Assembly (NCBI GenBank): GCA_964446115.1
Contig: CAYUNE010000008.1
Location: forward strand, 1-64,000
Direction: 5' to 3'
DNA: 64,000 nt
DNA from: CAYUNE01 sp964446115
GTDB taxonomy: Bacteria; Desulfobacterota; Desulfobulbia; Desulfobulbales; Desulfobulbaceae
Shown here: one piece after another, positions 26,574 through 37,970 of the stretch
Layout: every line of letters begins with the position of its first letter
Position numbering within the stretch: the stretch's first letter is position 1
Position numbers and translations under genes: made by a program
The notes under the pieces: generated by a model
Told to the model about the DNA's origin: nothing
Database searches by the model: none
What the model saw: only the letters and a program-made list of their open reading frames with translations

Positions 26574-27048
26574 TCGGGTGGATATCGACAACGCATCCCC
26601 GGAGCAAACAGCGAGGTTGGGACTCTTCCTCGGACGCAAGGCCAGGGCCGGAGATCTCTTCCTGCTTGCCGGCGACCTCGGTGCCGGCAAGACAACCCTC
26701 ACCCAGGCCGTTGCCCGGGGCCTCGGCGTTCCGGCAAAGACCTACGTCACCAGTCCTTCCTTTGCCCTGCTGCACGAATACCAGGGCCGGATTGTACTCT
26801 ATCACATGGATCTGTACCGTCTGGGTGGAGAAGATGAGGTCGAAGCGGCCGGACTTGTCGACTATCTCGACACCGCCGGGCTGACGGTGATCGAATGGCC
26901 CGACCGGTTGGGCGGCCTGCTGCCCCGGGCGCGATTGGAGATTGAAATTTTTCACCTTGGCGGCAACCGTCGCCGGATCCGCCTCAGCGCCCATGGCGGT
27001 GCATGGCGGCGGCGCTGGACGGAGTTGGCCGCTGTTGATTTTTCCTGA
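26551..27048 (+). CDS. tsaE: tRNA t6A37 threonylcarbamoylation ATPase TsaE
   Basis: This protein of about 165 residues has P-loop LLAGDLGAGKTTLTQAVARG, TSPSFALLHEY, the MDLYRLGG motif and VIEWPDRLGG, the TsaE signature. It works with TsaB, TsaC and TsaD to make N6-threonylcarbamoyladenosine in ANN-decoding tRNAs. The chosen ATG overlaps the preceding gene by 23 bp. The C-terminus is slightly extended and basic. The partner tsa genes are not in the window. Confidence 0.93.
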   Translation: MAACNSFNRVDIDNASPEQTARLGLFLGRKARAGDLFLLAGDLGAGKTTLTQAVARGLGVPAKTYVTSPSFALLHEYQGRIVLYHMDLYRLGGEDEVEAAGLVDYLDTAGLTVIEWPDRLGGLLPRARLEIEIFHLGGNRRRIRLSAHGGAWRRRWTELAAVDFS

Positions 27049-27089
27049 CTTTCGTCATCTTGCATCAACAGATAAAAAAGGGTTCTGCT

Positions 27090-28868
27090 ATGGATAAAAA
27101 GTACATTACCCTGCGCAGTTGCGCCAAAAAATACACCCGGGATCAGGATAAGGCCTTATCGCCTGAGCAAACCGTCGAGCACTTTCTGGCCCGGCTGAAA
27201 GAGGTAAACCTCGATATTCTCAAGGAGGTTCGTCGCATCGACAACGGCCGGTTGGATATTCCGGTCTACTTCAGTGTCTGCGGCAGTGATGCCCGTGACA
27301 TCATCGGCACCAAAAAGCAGATGGGCAAGGGATCGACCCCGGAACAGGCCCGGGCCAGTGCCTGCATGGAACTTGCCGAGCGTTTCAGCTTCTTTTCCTT
27401 TCTCAAAAACAGCGCCAATTTCATCACCGGGGACTATGCCGGTATGCGCCAGGCCGGTTATCCTCTTGTTTCCGCCCGCACCCTGCTCGATTCCGTCCAT
27501 GACCACAGCCGGTCGCCGGAACTTTTGGAGAAGCTCCTGGCCGGTCTGCCCCTGCGCTGGACCTGGGCCACCCGGCTGGGGGGCGATAGTCCGCCGCAGC
27601 CGGCCGATAATCCCTTGCTGCCCTTTTCCTGGTTTTTCGCCATCAACGAATTCAACGGTCCATCCGCCGGCAACACCTATGAGGAGGCGGTCCTCCAGGG
27701 GATCAGTGAAGTGGTGGAGCGGCATGTCTGCGCCGTGGTGACCCGGGAGAGGCTCAAAACCCCCACCATTGATCCGGACTCGGTGACCCATCCGGTGGGA
27801 CGCGAGCTGATCGACAAGTTTCGCAGGCAAAACATCACGCTGTACCTGAAGGATTTTTCGCTTGATACCGGAATTCCCACCGTAGCCGCCCTGGCGTGGG
27901 ACCCCAAAACCTTTCCCGAGACCAGCGAGATCGTCTATACCGCCGGCACCACCCCGGATGCGGACAAGGCGCTCATCCGCGCCCTCACCGAGGTGGCCCA
28001 GCTGGCAGGAGATTTCAACAGCAGCGCCAACTATGTTGCCAGCGGCCTGCCCAAGCCCGCATCCCTGGATGAGGTTGACCATGTCACGGCAGCGGACGGG
28101 GTGATCGCCCTTTCCCAAATGCCCTGTCTCGGGGATGACGACATGTTCCGGGAAATCGAAAACTGCCGGGCGGCGCTGGCGGCCGAGAACATGGAGGTGC
28201 TGCTGCTTGATACCATGCATTCGGAGTTACGGATTCCTGCCGTTTACACCATTATTCCCGGAGCCCATTTCAGGGAACGGGCCGCCGGCGGCGATGCCGC
28301 ACTCTTTGCCGCCAAGCTGGCGTTCGACCTGCTGAGCCCGGGTCCGTCCCGCGAGGAAAAACTCACCCAGTTGAAACAATATCTGCCCCACGCCTATTAT
28401 CTTGATTTTTATCAGGGCCGCAATCTCTATGATCTCGGCATGGCCGCCGATGCCCTTGCCAGCTTCGACCGGGCGATTAAACATCAACCCAGAAACGAGG
28501 ATCTGCCCTATATACTCTCCTACAAGGGGTGCTGCCTGCGGGATCTCGGTCGATACGAGGAGGCCGTCGAGATCCTTGAACAGGGCAGGGCGCTGGATGA
28601 TGACCGGCCCGACATCCATAACATCCTCGGGGTCTGTCACTTCAAGCTGCGCAACCATGAAGAGGCGGTTTTTCATTTCAAGCGGGTGGTTGAGCTCAAC
28701 CCCGCCTCTGCCGTCGATTACGCCAACCTGGGGATCAACCTGCAACGACTGGGGCGCCTTCGCCGGGCAATGGAAAACTATGAAACCGCCCTGGCCCTCG
28801 ATCCCTCCATCGACTTTGCCGCCAGGGGCCTTGCCGAGATCCTTGAGGCCGGCCTGGAAGATACCTGA
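27090..28868 (+). CDS. ycaO: YcaO-domain protein with C-terminal TPR repeats
   Basis: This 592-residue protein has an N-terminal YcaO ATP-dependent cyclodehydratase-type domain (about 60-410) with ATP/Mg-binding acidic motifs in MELAERFSFF, ISEVVERH and RALTEVAQLAGDF. Three to four TPR-like repeats follow (about 440-585: GMAADALASFDRAIKHQP, GRYEEAVEILEQGRAL, RRAMENYETALALDPS). Length and layout resemble E. coli YcaO, which assists RimO in methylthiolation of ribosomal protein S12. No TfuA or azoline precursor peptide gene is adjacent. ATG 27090 with AAGGG upstream is preferred over 27060. Confidence 0.85.
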   Translation: MDKKYITLRSCAKKYTRDQDKALSPEQTVEHFLARLKEVNLDILKEVRRIDNGRLDIPVYFSVCGSDARDIIGTKKQMGKGSTPEQARASACMELAERFSFFSFLKNSANFITGDYAGMRQAGYPLVSARTLLDSVHDHSRSPELLEKLLAGLPLRWTWATRLGGDSPPQPADNPLLPFSWFFAINEFNGPSAGNTYEEAVLQGISEVVERHVCAVVTRERLKTPTIDPDSVTHPVGRELIDKFRRQNITLYLKDFSLDTGIPTVAALAWDPKTFPETSEIVYTAGTTPDADKALIRALTEVAQLAGDFNSSANYVASGLPKPASLDEVDHVTAADGVIALSQMPCLGDDDMFREIENCRAALAAENMEVLLLDTMHSELRIPAVYTIIPGAHFRERAAGGDAALFAAKLAFDLLSPGPSREEKLTQLKQYLPHAYYLDFYQGRNLYDLGMAADALASFDRAIKHQPRNEDLPYILSYKGCCLRDLGRYEEAVEILEQGRALDDDRPDIHNILGVCHFKLRNHEEAVFHFKRVVELNPASAVDYANLGINLQRLGRLRRAMENYETALALDPSIDFAARGLAEILEAGLEDT

Positions 28869-28924
28869 TTTTTTCCGCTTGAAGCCGTTGTCACGGCGGA
28901 GGGCCTGAAGGCTCGCCTTGCCTC

Positions 28925-29857
28925 TTAGAGAAGCGGCCGGGTGATGCGCAGGATGTTGTTTTCGCCGTCCATCACGGCGTCAACGCCCAGGGGAATGATG
29001 TGGTTGCGTCGCAGATGGCCCGCCGGAAAACCGCCCCAGACCGGAATATCGAGCCCGGCGGTGAGCTCCAGCACCCGGTCCTCCACCTGTTTGCAGAGCC
29101 GGCGGTGACCGGTTCGATCTTTACCCGTATCGAAATCACCCAGTATCATCCCGCTGATTTTCGCCAGTCTGCCGCCTGCGTGCAGTTGGGTAAGCATGCG
29201 GTCGATGCGATACATGGATTCCCCCGTGTCTTCCAGCAGCAGGATGGTTTTCTCCCAGGGTATTTCCCAGCGGGTGGTCAGCAGGTGAACAATGGTTGTC
29301 AGGTTGCCGCCGAAGAGGCGGCCGGCGGCGGATCCGGGACGTACGATCCGCAAATTGTCGGCGCGTAAGCTTTTTAGCGGCCCCTCCAGGAGGAGCCGCC
29401 GCAGTCGGAGCAGGGAGGCGTCGTCAAGATCGGCCAGGGTGGTGAGGACCGGGCCGTGGAAGGTGACCAGGCCGGTATGAGCAGCCAGGGCGTTGAGCAG
29501 CACCGAAATGTCGCTGAAACCGATGAGCATCTTGGCGGTGGCTGAAATGGACTGTAAATCGAGAAGATCCATCATGCGCAGGCAGCCGAAACCGCCGCGC
29601 ACGGCCATCACCGCCCCGACTTCATCATCATTCCAGAGCCGCTGCAGCTGGTCGGCCCTTTCGCGGTCGTCCGCGGCCAGATAACCGCACACCGGCCGGC
29701 GGGACCGGAGTGGCTTCACCCCAAAGCCCATGCGGCTGAGGATTGCCAGACCGGCTTCATATTTTTGCTGATCCGTCACCGGACCGGCCGGCGAGATGAG
29801 GCCGATGGTATCCCCTGGTTTCAGGGGAGGCGGCAGGATGGGGCGGGAATCAGCCAT
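28925..29857 (-). CDS. ldcA: Murein tetrapeptide LD-carboxypeptidase (S66 family)
   Basis: This 310-residue protein has a catalytic triad visible at the family positions: S115 (IGFSDIS), E208 (LLEDTGE) and H280 (FPAGHLRRN). It removes the terminal D-Ala from L,D-tetrapeptides in cytosolic peptidoglycan recycling. MccF-type self-immunity peptidases share the fold, but no microcin genes lie nearby. ATG 29857 is chosen over the upstream extension. The start overlaps the coaX stop by eight bases, so the two are coupled. Confidence 0.92.
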   Translation of the reverse strand: MADSRPILPPPLKPGDTIGLISPAGPVTDQQKYEAGLAILSRMGFGVKPLRSRRPVCGYLAADDRERADQLQRLWNDDEVGAVMAVRGGFGCLRMMDLLDLQSISATAKMLIGFSDISVLLNALAAHTGLVTFHGPVLTTLADLDDASLLRLRRLLLEGPLKSLRADNLRIVRPGSAAGRLFGGNLTTIVHLLTTRWEIPWEKTILLLEDTGESMYRIDRMLTQLHAGGRLAKISGMILGDFDTGKDRTGHRRLCKQVEDRVLELTAGLDIPVWGGFPAGHLRRNHIIPLGVDAVMDGENNILRITRPLL

Positions 29858-30659
29858 GGCTGCGGACCCGCTCGTGGATGAGGCGCAGGCCGGTGAGAGT
29901 GAGCATGGGATCGATCTCGTCGATTGTGGCTGCATAGGGCGCGATCAGATGGGCCATGCCGCCGGTTGCCACCACCGTGACCCTGTTGCGGCCGGGTGCC
30001 AGATCCGCGGCCAGATCCGTTGTCAGTTTGTCGATCATCCCGCCGAAACCGTGCAGCATGCCGGACCGGATGGCATCCACCGTGTTACGGCCGATGGTCG
30101 ACCGGGGGGCGCGGCTGATATCGATGCGCGGCAGTTTGGAGGTTCTGCCGGCCAGGGCATCCAGCGAAATGGAGATGCCGGGCAGGATCGCGCCGCCCAC
30201 GTATTGTCCACGGTCGGTGACGCAGTCGAAGGTGATGGCGGTGCCGAAGTCGACGACGATGAGGTTGTCGTGATAGCGTGACCAGGCCGCGACGCTGTTG
30301 ACGATGCGATCGGCCCCCACCTCGGCGGGGTTGTCGGTCTCGATGCTGATACCGCAATCGGTTTCACTGGTCACCGTCACCGGCGGAGCGCTAAGGGTGT
30401 CGGCAAGATATTTCTCGACGAATTGCATCCAGGCGGTTTCGATGGTGGGCACCACACCGGCCATGACAAATCCGTTGACCTCTCCCAGGCTGAGACCGGC
30501 CATGGAAAAGAGGGAGTGATAGCGGATGGCCAGTTCGTCGGCGGTGCGGTCACGGTCGGATTTCAGCCGCCAGCGGGCCGCCAGCCGGCCGTCGACAAAG
30601 ACCCCGGAAACGGAGTGGGAGTTGCCGATATCAACGGCAAGAAGCCTCTCTGTTTTCAT
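29850..30659 (-). CDS. coaX: Type III pantothenate kinase CoaX
   Basis: This 269-residue ASKHA-fold kinase has LLAVDIGNSHSVSGVF (phosphate-1), the AEVGADRIVNSVAA region and VVDFGTAITFDCV (phosphate-2). It phosphorylates pantothenate in CoA synthesis and is not feedback inhibited like CoaA. It is transcribed ahead of ldcA. BirA, often paired with CoaX, is absent. It belongs to the same pathway as panB in this window. Confidence 0.95.
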   Translation of the reverse strand: MKTERLLAVDIGNSHSVSGVFVDGRLAARWRLKSDRDRTADELAIRYHSLFSMAGLSLGEVNGFVMAGVVPTIETAWMQFVEKYLADTLSAPPVTVTSETDCGISIETDNPAEVGADRIVNSVAAWSRYHDNLIVVDFGTAITFDCVTDRGQYVGGAILPGISISLDALAGRTSKLPRIDISRAPRSTIGRNTVDAIRSGMLHGFGGMIDKLTTDLAADLAPGRNRVTVVATGGMAHLIAPYAATIDEIDPMLTLTGLRLIHERVRSHG

Positions 30660-30741
30660 AAATTACCCTTGTTTTTTCAGTTTGAAAATATATATACATT
30701 GCACGAAACCTTATGAAAAAACAATGATCCTGTAAAGCGAT

Positions 30742-31065
30742 ATGCACCAGTTGATACAGATATCCACAACAACCGCCGACCGCCGGGAGGCTGAAAAGAT
30801 CGCCGCTGCGCTGCTTGAAGCGCGTCTGGCTGCCTGTGTCCAGATCAGCCGGATCCGGAGCAGCTACCGCTGGCAGGGAAAGATCGAACGGGATGATGAA
30901 TTTCTCTGCACCATCAAGAGCAGGACGGATCTCTTCGAGCGGGTGGAAGAGATGATCCTCTCCCTGCATTCCTATGAGGTGCCGGAAATCATCGGGGTGC
31001 CGCTGACCGTCTGCAGCGGAAAATATGAACAGTGGCTTGCCGGAGAACTCCTCCATGCCGGGTGA
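30742..31065 (+). CDS. cutA: CutA1-family trimeric protein
   Basis: This 107-residue protein matches CutA1 throughout: STTTADRREAEKIAAALLEARLAACVQI, SSYRWQGKIERDDE, TIKSRTDLFERVEE and HSYEVPEIIGVPL (shown in pieces). The family forms very stable PII-like trimers and was linked to divalent cation tolerance, with the molecular role unsettled. The 3' end overlaps the next small gene. It is divergent from coaX. Confidence 0.95.
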   Translation: MHQLIQISTTTADRREAEKIAAALLEARLAACVQISRIRSSYRWQGKIERDDEFLCTIKSRTDLFERVEEMILSLHSYEVPEIIGVPLTVCSGKYEQWLAGELLHAG

Positions 31066-31267
31066 GAATCGAAAAAAAAGAAGATACGGCCGTCGCAGAA
31101 AACGCAGCTTTGTCTGTTCCTGCTGCAAGGCGGAAAAACCCTTTTGCTGGAACTGCGGGTGCGGCTTCCAGATCTGCCCCGACTGTTTTGCCGAGAACAG
31201 GTGGGGAATCAGCAACGGCCCCACCTGGATCTGCCCGGACTGCGAACGGGTCCACATGATGGAGTGA
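31055..31267 (+). CDS. Small cysteine-rich zinc-ribbon protein
   Basis: This 70-residue basic protein has four Cys pairs: CSCC, CWNCGC, CPDC and a last CPDC, after a very basic N-terminus (RKKRRYGRRRKR). The spacing suggests two zinc sites. I do not recognise the family. It overlaps the cutA end by 11 bp on the same strand, suggesting coupling. RNA or DNA binding is plausible from the basic arm, but this is inference. Confidence 0.65.
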   Translation: MPGENRKKRRYGRRRKRSFVCSCCKAEKPFCWNCGCGFQICPDCFAENRWGISNGPTWICPDCERVHMME

Positions 31268-31358
31268 CGGGTTGGCCCTTTGACAACCCGGACGCTGCCC
31301 CGTATAATGGTGGGCACCCGACACCTTATTTCCCATTTCTCAAGAGTCTGTCTGTCTA

Positions 31359-33176
31359 ATGACCCATCAGTACGACGAATCCAAGATCAAGACCCTCAGC
31401 TCCCTGGAGCATATCCGTAAACGGCCGGGTATGTATATCGGCCGTCTCGGGAACGGTACCCATCCCGATGACGGCATCTATATTCTGCTCAAGGAGGTGA
31501 TCGACAACTGTGTGGATGAGTTTATCATGGGTTTCGGCGACCGGGTCGATATCCGGCTCAATGAGGAGGGCAGGGTGGCGATCCGCGATTTCGGTCGCGG
31601 CATCCCTTTGGGCAAGGTGGTGGAATGCGTTTCGGTGATCAACACCGGCGCCAAGTACAACACCGATGTTTTCAAATTCTCGGTGGGTCTCAACGGAGTG
31701 GGCACCAAGGCGGTCAACGCCCTGTCGCGCTGGTTCCAGGTCACCGCCTTCAGGGAGGGACGTTTCAAACGGGCCGCCTTTGCCGCCGGCCGGCTGGTTG
31801 ACGAAGAGGAGGGGAGTTGCCGGGAGAAAGACGGCACCCTGGTGGAATTTGAACCCGATCCGGAGCTCTTCCCCGACTTTGCCTTTGACCGGGAGTATAT
31901 CGAAAAACGACTATGGCGATACGCCTATCTGAACGCCGGGTTGACCCTTGACTTTGCCGGTCGGAGTTTCCATTCGAAAAACGGCATCCCCGACCTGCTG
32001 AGCGATGAGCTGGACGGCAAGGAGCTCTATCCGCCCATTTCCTACAAGTCCGCCGAGATCGAATTTTCCTTCACCCATACCGATGGCTACGGCGAGACCT
32101 ACTACTCCTTTGTCAACGGTACCTACACCAGTGAAGGGGGGACGCATCTCTCCGCCTTCCGCGAAGGAATTCTCAAGGGAATCAACGAGTTTTCCGCCAA
32201 GAAGTTCAACGGCAAGGATGTCCGCGACGGCATAGTCGGGGCCCTGGCGGTCAAAGTCAAGGAACCGGTCTTTGAATCGCAGACCAAGAACAAGCTCGGC
32301 AATACCGAGATTCGCTCGACCATCGTCAACACGGTGCGGGAACAGGTACGGGATCATCTCTACAAATTTCCCGAGACCGCGGACCTGCTGCTGGAAAAGG
32401 TGCAGCGCAACGAAAAGGTTCGCAAGGAGCTGCAGAGCGTTCGCCGCGAGGCCAAGGTCAAGGCCAGGAAGATCGCCTTCAAGATTCCCCAGCTCAAGGA
32501 TTGCAAATATCATCCCAGCCGCAAAAAACCGTCAAAGCCCGGCCGCGAGAACATGATATTCATCACCGAGGGCCAGTCCGCGGCAGGTTCCATTGTCAGT
32601 TCCAGGGATCCCATGACCCAGGCGATTTTTTCGCTTAAGGGCAAACCCATGAACGTCTTCGGCCACAAACTGCCGCTTCTTTACAAAAACGATGAGATGT
32701 ACAGTCTCATGCGGGCCCTGGATATCGAGGAATCCGTGCGCAATCTGCGCTACGATATGGTGATCCTGGCAACGGATGCCGATGTGGACGGCCTCCATAT
32801 CCGGAATCTGCTGCTCACCTTTTTCCTGCATTACTTTGAAGCGCTCATCAAACTGGGACATGTCCATATCCTGGAAACACCCATCTTCAGGGTGCGCAAC
32901 TCTCGCAAAACCATCTACTGCTATTCGGAAAAGGAGAAAAAGGCGGCGGAGAAAGAACTCAAAGGCCGCGGTAAAAAGGCGCCGCGGGTTGAGGTAACCC
33001 GCTTCAAGGGACTTGGCGAGATTTCGCCTGCGGAGTTCAAACAGTTCATCGGACCGGACATGCGCCTGCAGCAGGTGACCATGGATTCCGTCAGCGAGGT
33101 GTCCCGGGTGCTCTCCTTTTATATGGGCAAGAATACGCCGGAGCGGCGAAAGTATATCATGGAGAGGCTGGTATGA
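31359..33176 (+). CDS. parE: DNA topoisomerase IV subunit B
   Basis: This 605-residue type II topoisomerase ATPase/TOPRIM subunit has IRKRPGMYIG, EVIDNCVDEF, DFGRGIP, GLNGVGTKAVNALS, and TOPRIM motifs ITEGQSAAG and LATDADVDGLHIR. GLNGVG (rather than GLHGVG) and the DPMTQAIFSLKGKPMNVFG block are those I associate with the Bacteroidetes-type ParE branch. The TOPRIM EGDSA reads EGQSA, with the catalytic Glu and the DxD kept. It overlaps parC by four bases. Confidence 0.92.
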   Translation: MTHQYDESKIKTLSSLEHIRKRPGMYIGRLGNGTHPDDGIYILLKEVIDNCVDEFIMGFGDRVDIRLNEEGRVAIRDFGRGIPLGKVVECVSVINTGAKYNTDVFKFSVGLNGVGTKAVNALSRWFQVTAFREGRFKRAAFAAGRLVDEEEGSCREKDGTLVEFEPDPELFPDFAFDREYIEKRLWRYAYLNAGLTLDFAGRSFHSKNGIPDLLSDELDGKELYPPISYKSAEIEFSFTHTDGYGETYYSFVNGTYTSEGGTHLSAFREGILKGINEFSAKKFNGKDVRDGIVGALAVKVKEPVFESQTKNKLGNTEIRSTIVNTVREQVRDHLYKFPETADLLLEKVQRNEKVRKELQSVRREAKVKARKIAFKIPQLKDCKYHPSRKKPSKPGRENMIFITEGQSAAGSIVSSRDPMTQAIFSLKGKPMNVFGHKLPLLYKNDEMYSLMRALDIEESVRNLRYDMVILATDADVDGLHIRNLLLTFFLHYFEALIKLGHVHILETPIFRVRNSRKTIYCYSEKEKKAAEKELKGRGKKAPRVEVTRFKGLGEISPAEFKQFIGPDMRLQQVTMDSVSEVSRVLSFYMGKNTPERRKYIMERLV

Positions 33177-35194
33177 GTTCCATCGCCCCTTCCGACCGCA
33201 ATCTCGGCAAGCTCCACCGCCTCTTTGACCGGAATTTCCTCGAGTACACCTCCTACGTCATCCGTGAACGGGCGATTCCAGACATCGACGACGGTCTGAA
33301 GCCGGTGCAGCGCCGGATCCTGCAGACCCTTCACAATATGGACGACGGCCGCTTCCACAAGGTGGCCAATGTGGTGGGCGACTGCATGAAGCTCCATCCC
33401 CACGGCGACGCCTCCATTTTTGCAGCCCTGGTCAACCTGGCCAACAAGGGATACCTCATCGACCGCCAGGGAAATTTCGGCAACATCTTCACCGGCGACC
33501 GGGCATCGGCGGCCCGCTATATCGAATGCCGGCTGTCGCAACTGGCCCGCGCCACCCTCTTCAACCCCGATCTCACCGAATTCGTCGATTCCTACGACGG
33601 TCGCATGCAGGAACCGGTGAGCCTTCCCGCCAAGCTGCCGCTTCTGCTGCTGCACGGCGCCGAGGGCATTGCCGTGGGCATGGCCACCCGCATCATGCCT
33701 CACAACTTCAACGAACTCCTCAAGGCCCAGATCAGCTATCTGCGGGGGGAGGAGTTTGAAATCCATCCTGATTTTCCCGGCGGCGGTATCATCGACGTCA
33801 GCGAGTACAATCACGGCAACGGCCGGTTACGCTGCCGCGCCCGTATCCGGAAGATCGACAACAAGACAATTCACGTCACGGAACTGCCTTACAACATCAC
33901 CACCCAGGCCCTGATCGACTCCATCGAGAAGGCGGCCAAGGCCAACAAGATCAAGATCCACTCCATCAACGACTATACGGCAGAACAGGTGGAGGTGGAA
34001 ATCAAGCTGGCCCGGGGCATGTACGCCGACGAGACCATCGACGCCCTCTACGCCTTCACCGCCTGCGAAGTGGCGGTCTCTCCCAGTCTCACGGTGATAA
34101 GGGACAACATGCCGGTGATTCTCACCGTTGAGGAGGTGATCCGGCACAATACCGACAAACTGCTCCGGGATCTGGAAAAGGAGCTGCGCATCGAGCTTGA
34201 CCGGCTAAACGATCTGTTGCACAAGCGTCGTCTGGAACAGATCTTCATCGAGGAGAGAATCTACAAGCTCATCGAGGAGGTCATCAACTATCGCGGCGTA
34301 ATCTCCACGGTTCGCCAGGGGCTGGAGCCCTTCACCGCTGAATTGAACCGCAAGGTGACCCGGGAGGATATCGAGCGCTTGCTGGAGATCCGTATCAAGC
34401 GCATTTCCCGCTACGATATCAACAAACAGCGCAAGGAGATCAGGGCCATTGAAAAAAATATCCGTCGCATCGAGAAAGACCTTCAGGATATGGTTGGATT
34501 CACCATCAGATACATCGAATCCAATCTGAAGAAATTCGGCGGCGCCTATCCGCGGGTCAGCGAGATCGGCACCTTTGACGAGGTGACTGCCCGCAAGGCG
34601 GCAATCTCCAACCTGACGGTCGCCTACCATCGCGAAAGCGGCTTTCTGGGTCATCAGGTGAAGTTTGAAAACAGCCGCCGCGATTTCAGGGAAAGCTGTT
34701 CCGAATATGACCGTCTCTTGTTGATTTTCAAAGACGGCACCTATAAGGTGATCAATGTGCCGGAAAAAATTTTCGTGGGCCATGAACTCTACTTCATGGC
34801 ACTGGTCAGCAAGGAGCTGCTCATCAATATGATCTACCGAGACGGCGCCCGCAATCTTTCCTATATCAAACGGTTTACAATGCCGAAATTCATCCTCGGC
34901 AGGGAGTACCGTCTTTTTGCCCCCCACCGGCGCTCCGCCATTCAGATGCTGTGCGTGGGTAAGGGGCGCAGCGCCCGCGTCAGCCTGGCTCCCTCGGCCC
35001 GGGCCCGGACCAATTTTCTGGAAATCGACTTTGACGATTATCTGATCAAGGGCGTTACCGCCATCGGCAAGCGTATCTCCAACCGGACGGTGCGCCGCGT
35101 GGCCGATATTACCGGAAAATCCAAGAGCGACAGGGTGAAGCTCCAGGCCCTGCCGGGCCTGGTCGACAAAGACCGTGGGGAGGAACAATCATGA
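33173..35194 (+). CDS. parC: DNA topoisomerase IV subunit A
   Basis: This 673-residue breakage-reunion subunit has the catalytic tyrosine Y116 in AARYIECRLS, preceded by KPVQRRILQTLHNMDDGR and HPHGDASIFAALVN. It cuts and religates DNA with ParE to decatenate chromosomes. It is shorter than E. coli ParC, with a reduced C-terminal domain, as in the Bacteroidetes-like branch. Its 3' end overlaps the lipoprotein start as ATGA. A long helical coiled-coil gate region is visible around residues 330-440. Confidence 0.92.
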   Translation: MSSIAPSDRNLGKLHRLFDRNFLEYTSYVIRERAIPDIDDGLKPVQRRILQTLHNMDDGRFHKVANVVGDCMKLHPHGDASIFAALVNLANKGYLIDRQGNFGNIFTGDRASAARYIECRLSQLARATLFNPDLTEFVDSYDGRMQEPVSLPAKLPLLLLHGAEGIAVGMATRIMPHNFNELLKAQISYLRGEEFEIHPDFPGGGIIDVSEYNHGNGRLRCRARIRKIDNKTIHVTELPYNITTQALIDSIEKAAKANKIKIHSINDYTAEQVEVEIKLARGMYADETIDALYAFTACEVAVSPSLTVIRDNMPVILTVEEVIRHNTDKLLRDLEKELRIELDRLNDLLHKRRLEQIFIEERIYKLIEEVINYRGVISTVRQGLEPFTAELNRKVTREDIERLLEIRIKRISRYDINKQRKEIRAIEKNIRRIEKDLQDMVGFTIRYIESNLKKFGGAYPRVSEIGTFDEVTARKAAISNLTVAYHRESGFLGHQVKFENSRRDFRESCSEYDRLLLIFKDGTYKVINVPEKIFVGHELYFMALVSKELLINMIYRDGARNLSYIKRFTMPKFILGREYRLFAPHRRSAIQMLCVGKGRSARVSLAPSARARTNFLEIDFDDYLIKGVTAIGKRISNRTVRRVADITGKSKSDRVKLQALPGLVDKDRGEEQS

Positions 35195-35754
35195 AATCCT
35201 TTTTTCTTTTTTCCACCGCTTTGCTGTTTCTTTTCCTTGGTCTTACCGGCTGTTCCATGGTGCAGCGCGGCTATGATTTTGATCCCGGAGTCGATTTCAG
35301 CCGCTATCACTCCTTCGCCGTCCGGGAGACGGTCGGCGGTGATGATGGTCTGGCCGATGAGCCACTACGACGAAAACGGCTGATTACCGCGGTCAAACGC
35401 GCCCTGCTTGCCCGCGGTTTTGTTGAAGCTGGTCCGGCCGGGTCCGATTTTTTCGTCAAGCTGCATTCCCGGCTGCGGCGGAGACAGGAGCTGCGGGAAG
35501 TACACATCGGTTTTTTCAGCTATTTTGATCCCTGGTGGGGTTCCTACGAGATGCCGGTGGAGGTTGAAACCGTTGAGGAGGAAATGGTCATCATCGACTT
35601 TGTGGATGCCCGAACCGGAGAGGTGATCTGGCGCGGGACGGGTATCGGGCTGCCAAGTTCCGGAACCACCGGCGACAAACTGCGGCTGCAGGCCGATCTG
35701 GACCGTGAAATCGCTCGTATTCTGGAGAATTTTCCCCCACCTGACAAAAAGTGA
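35191..35754 (+). CDS. DUF4136-type lipoprotein
   Basis: This 187-residue protein has a signal peptide and lipobox LTGC (Cys at about 21). A DUF4136-like domain follows: YDFDPGVDFSRYHSFAV near the start, KRLITAVKRALLARGF, and DFVDARTGEVIWRGTG near the end. These proteins are usually outer-membrane-associated with no known function. It is coupled to parC by a 4-bp overlap and followed by ppk. Confidence 0.82.
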   Translation: MKSFFLFSTALLFLFLGLTGCSMVQRGYDFDPGVDFSRYHSFAVRETVGGDDGLADEPLRRKRLITAVKRALLARGFVEAGPAGSDFFVKLHSRLRRRQELREVHIGFFSYFDPWWGSYEMPVEVETVEEEMVIIDFVDARTGEVIWRGTGIGLPSSGTTGDKLRLQADLDREIARILENFPPPDKK

Positions 35755-35762
35755 GAAAATCC

Positions 35763-37904
<2,142 letters not shown>

Positions 37905-37917
37905 GATCATCTTTGTC

Positions 37918-37955
37918 CCCGGGGATGCTTTCCCCGGGACCGGGTGCTGTTTTTT
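37918..37955 (+). terminator. Hairpin between ppk and cbiB, possible weak terminator
   Basis: CCCGGGGA (37918-37925), a five-base loop, then TCCCCGGG (37931-37938) forms a perfect 8-bp stem. Ten bases later a run of T (37950-37955) follows. The gap before the T-run makes it non-classical, so it may attenuate rather than end transcription into cbiB. Confidence 0.35.
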
Positions 37956-37970
37956 CTTGTGGAGCCTGCC

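Noticed and set aside
28869..28924. Bidirectional terminator between ycaO and ldcA
   Set aside because: Only a 5-bp stem is seen, without T-runs on either side.
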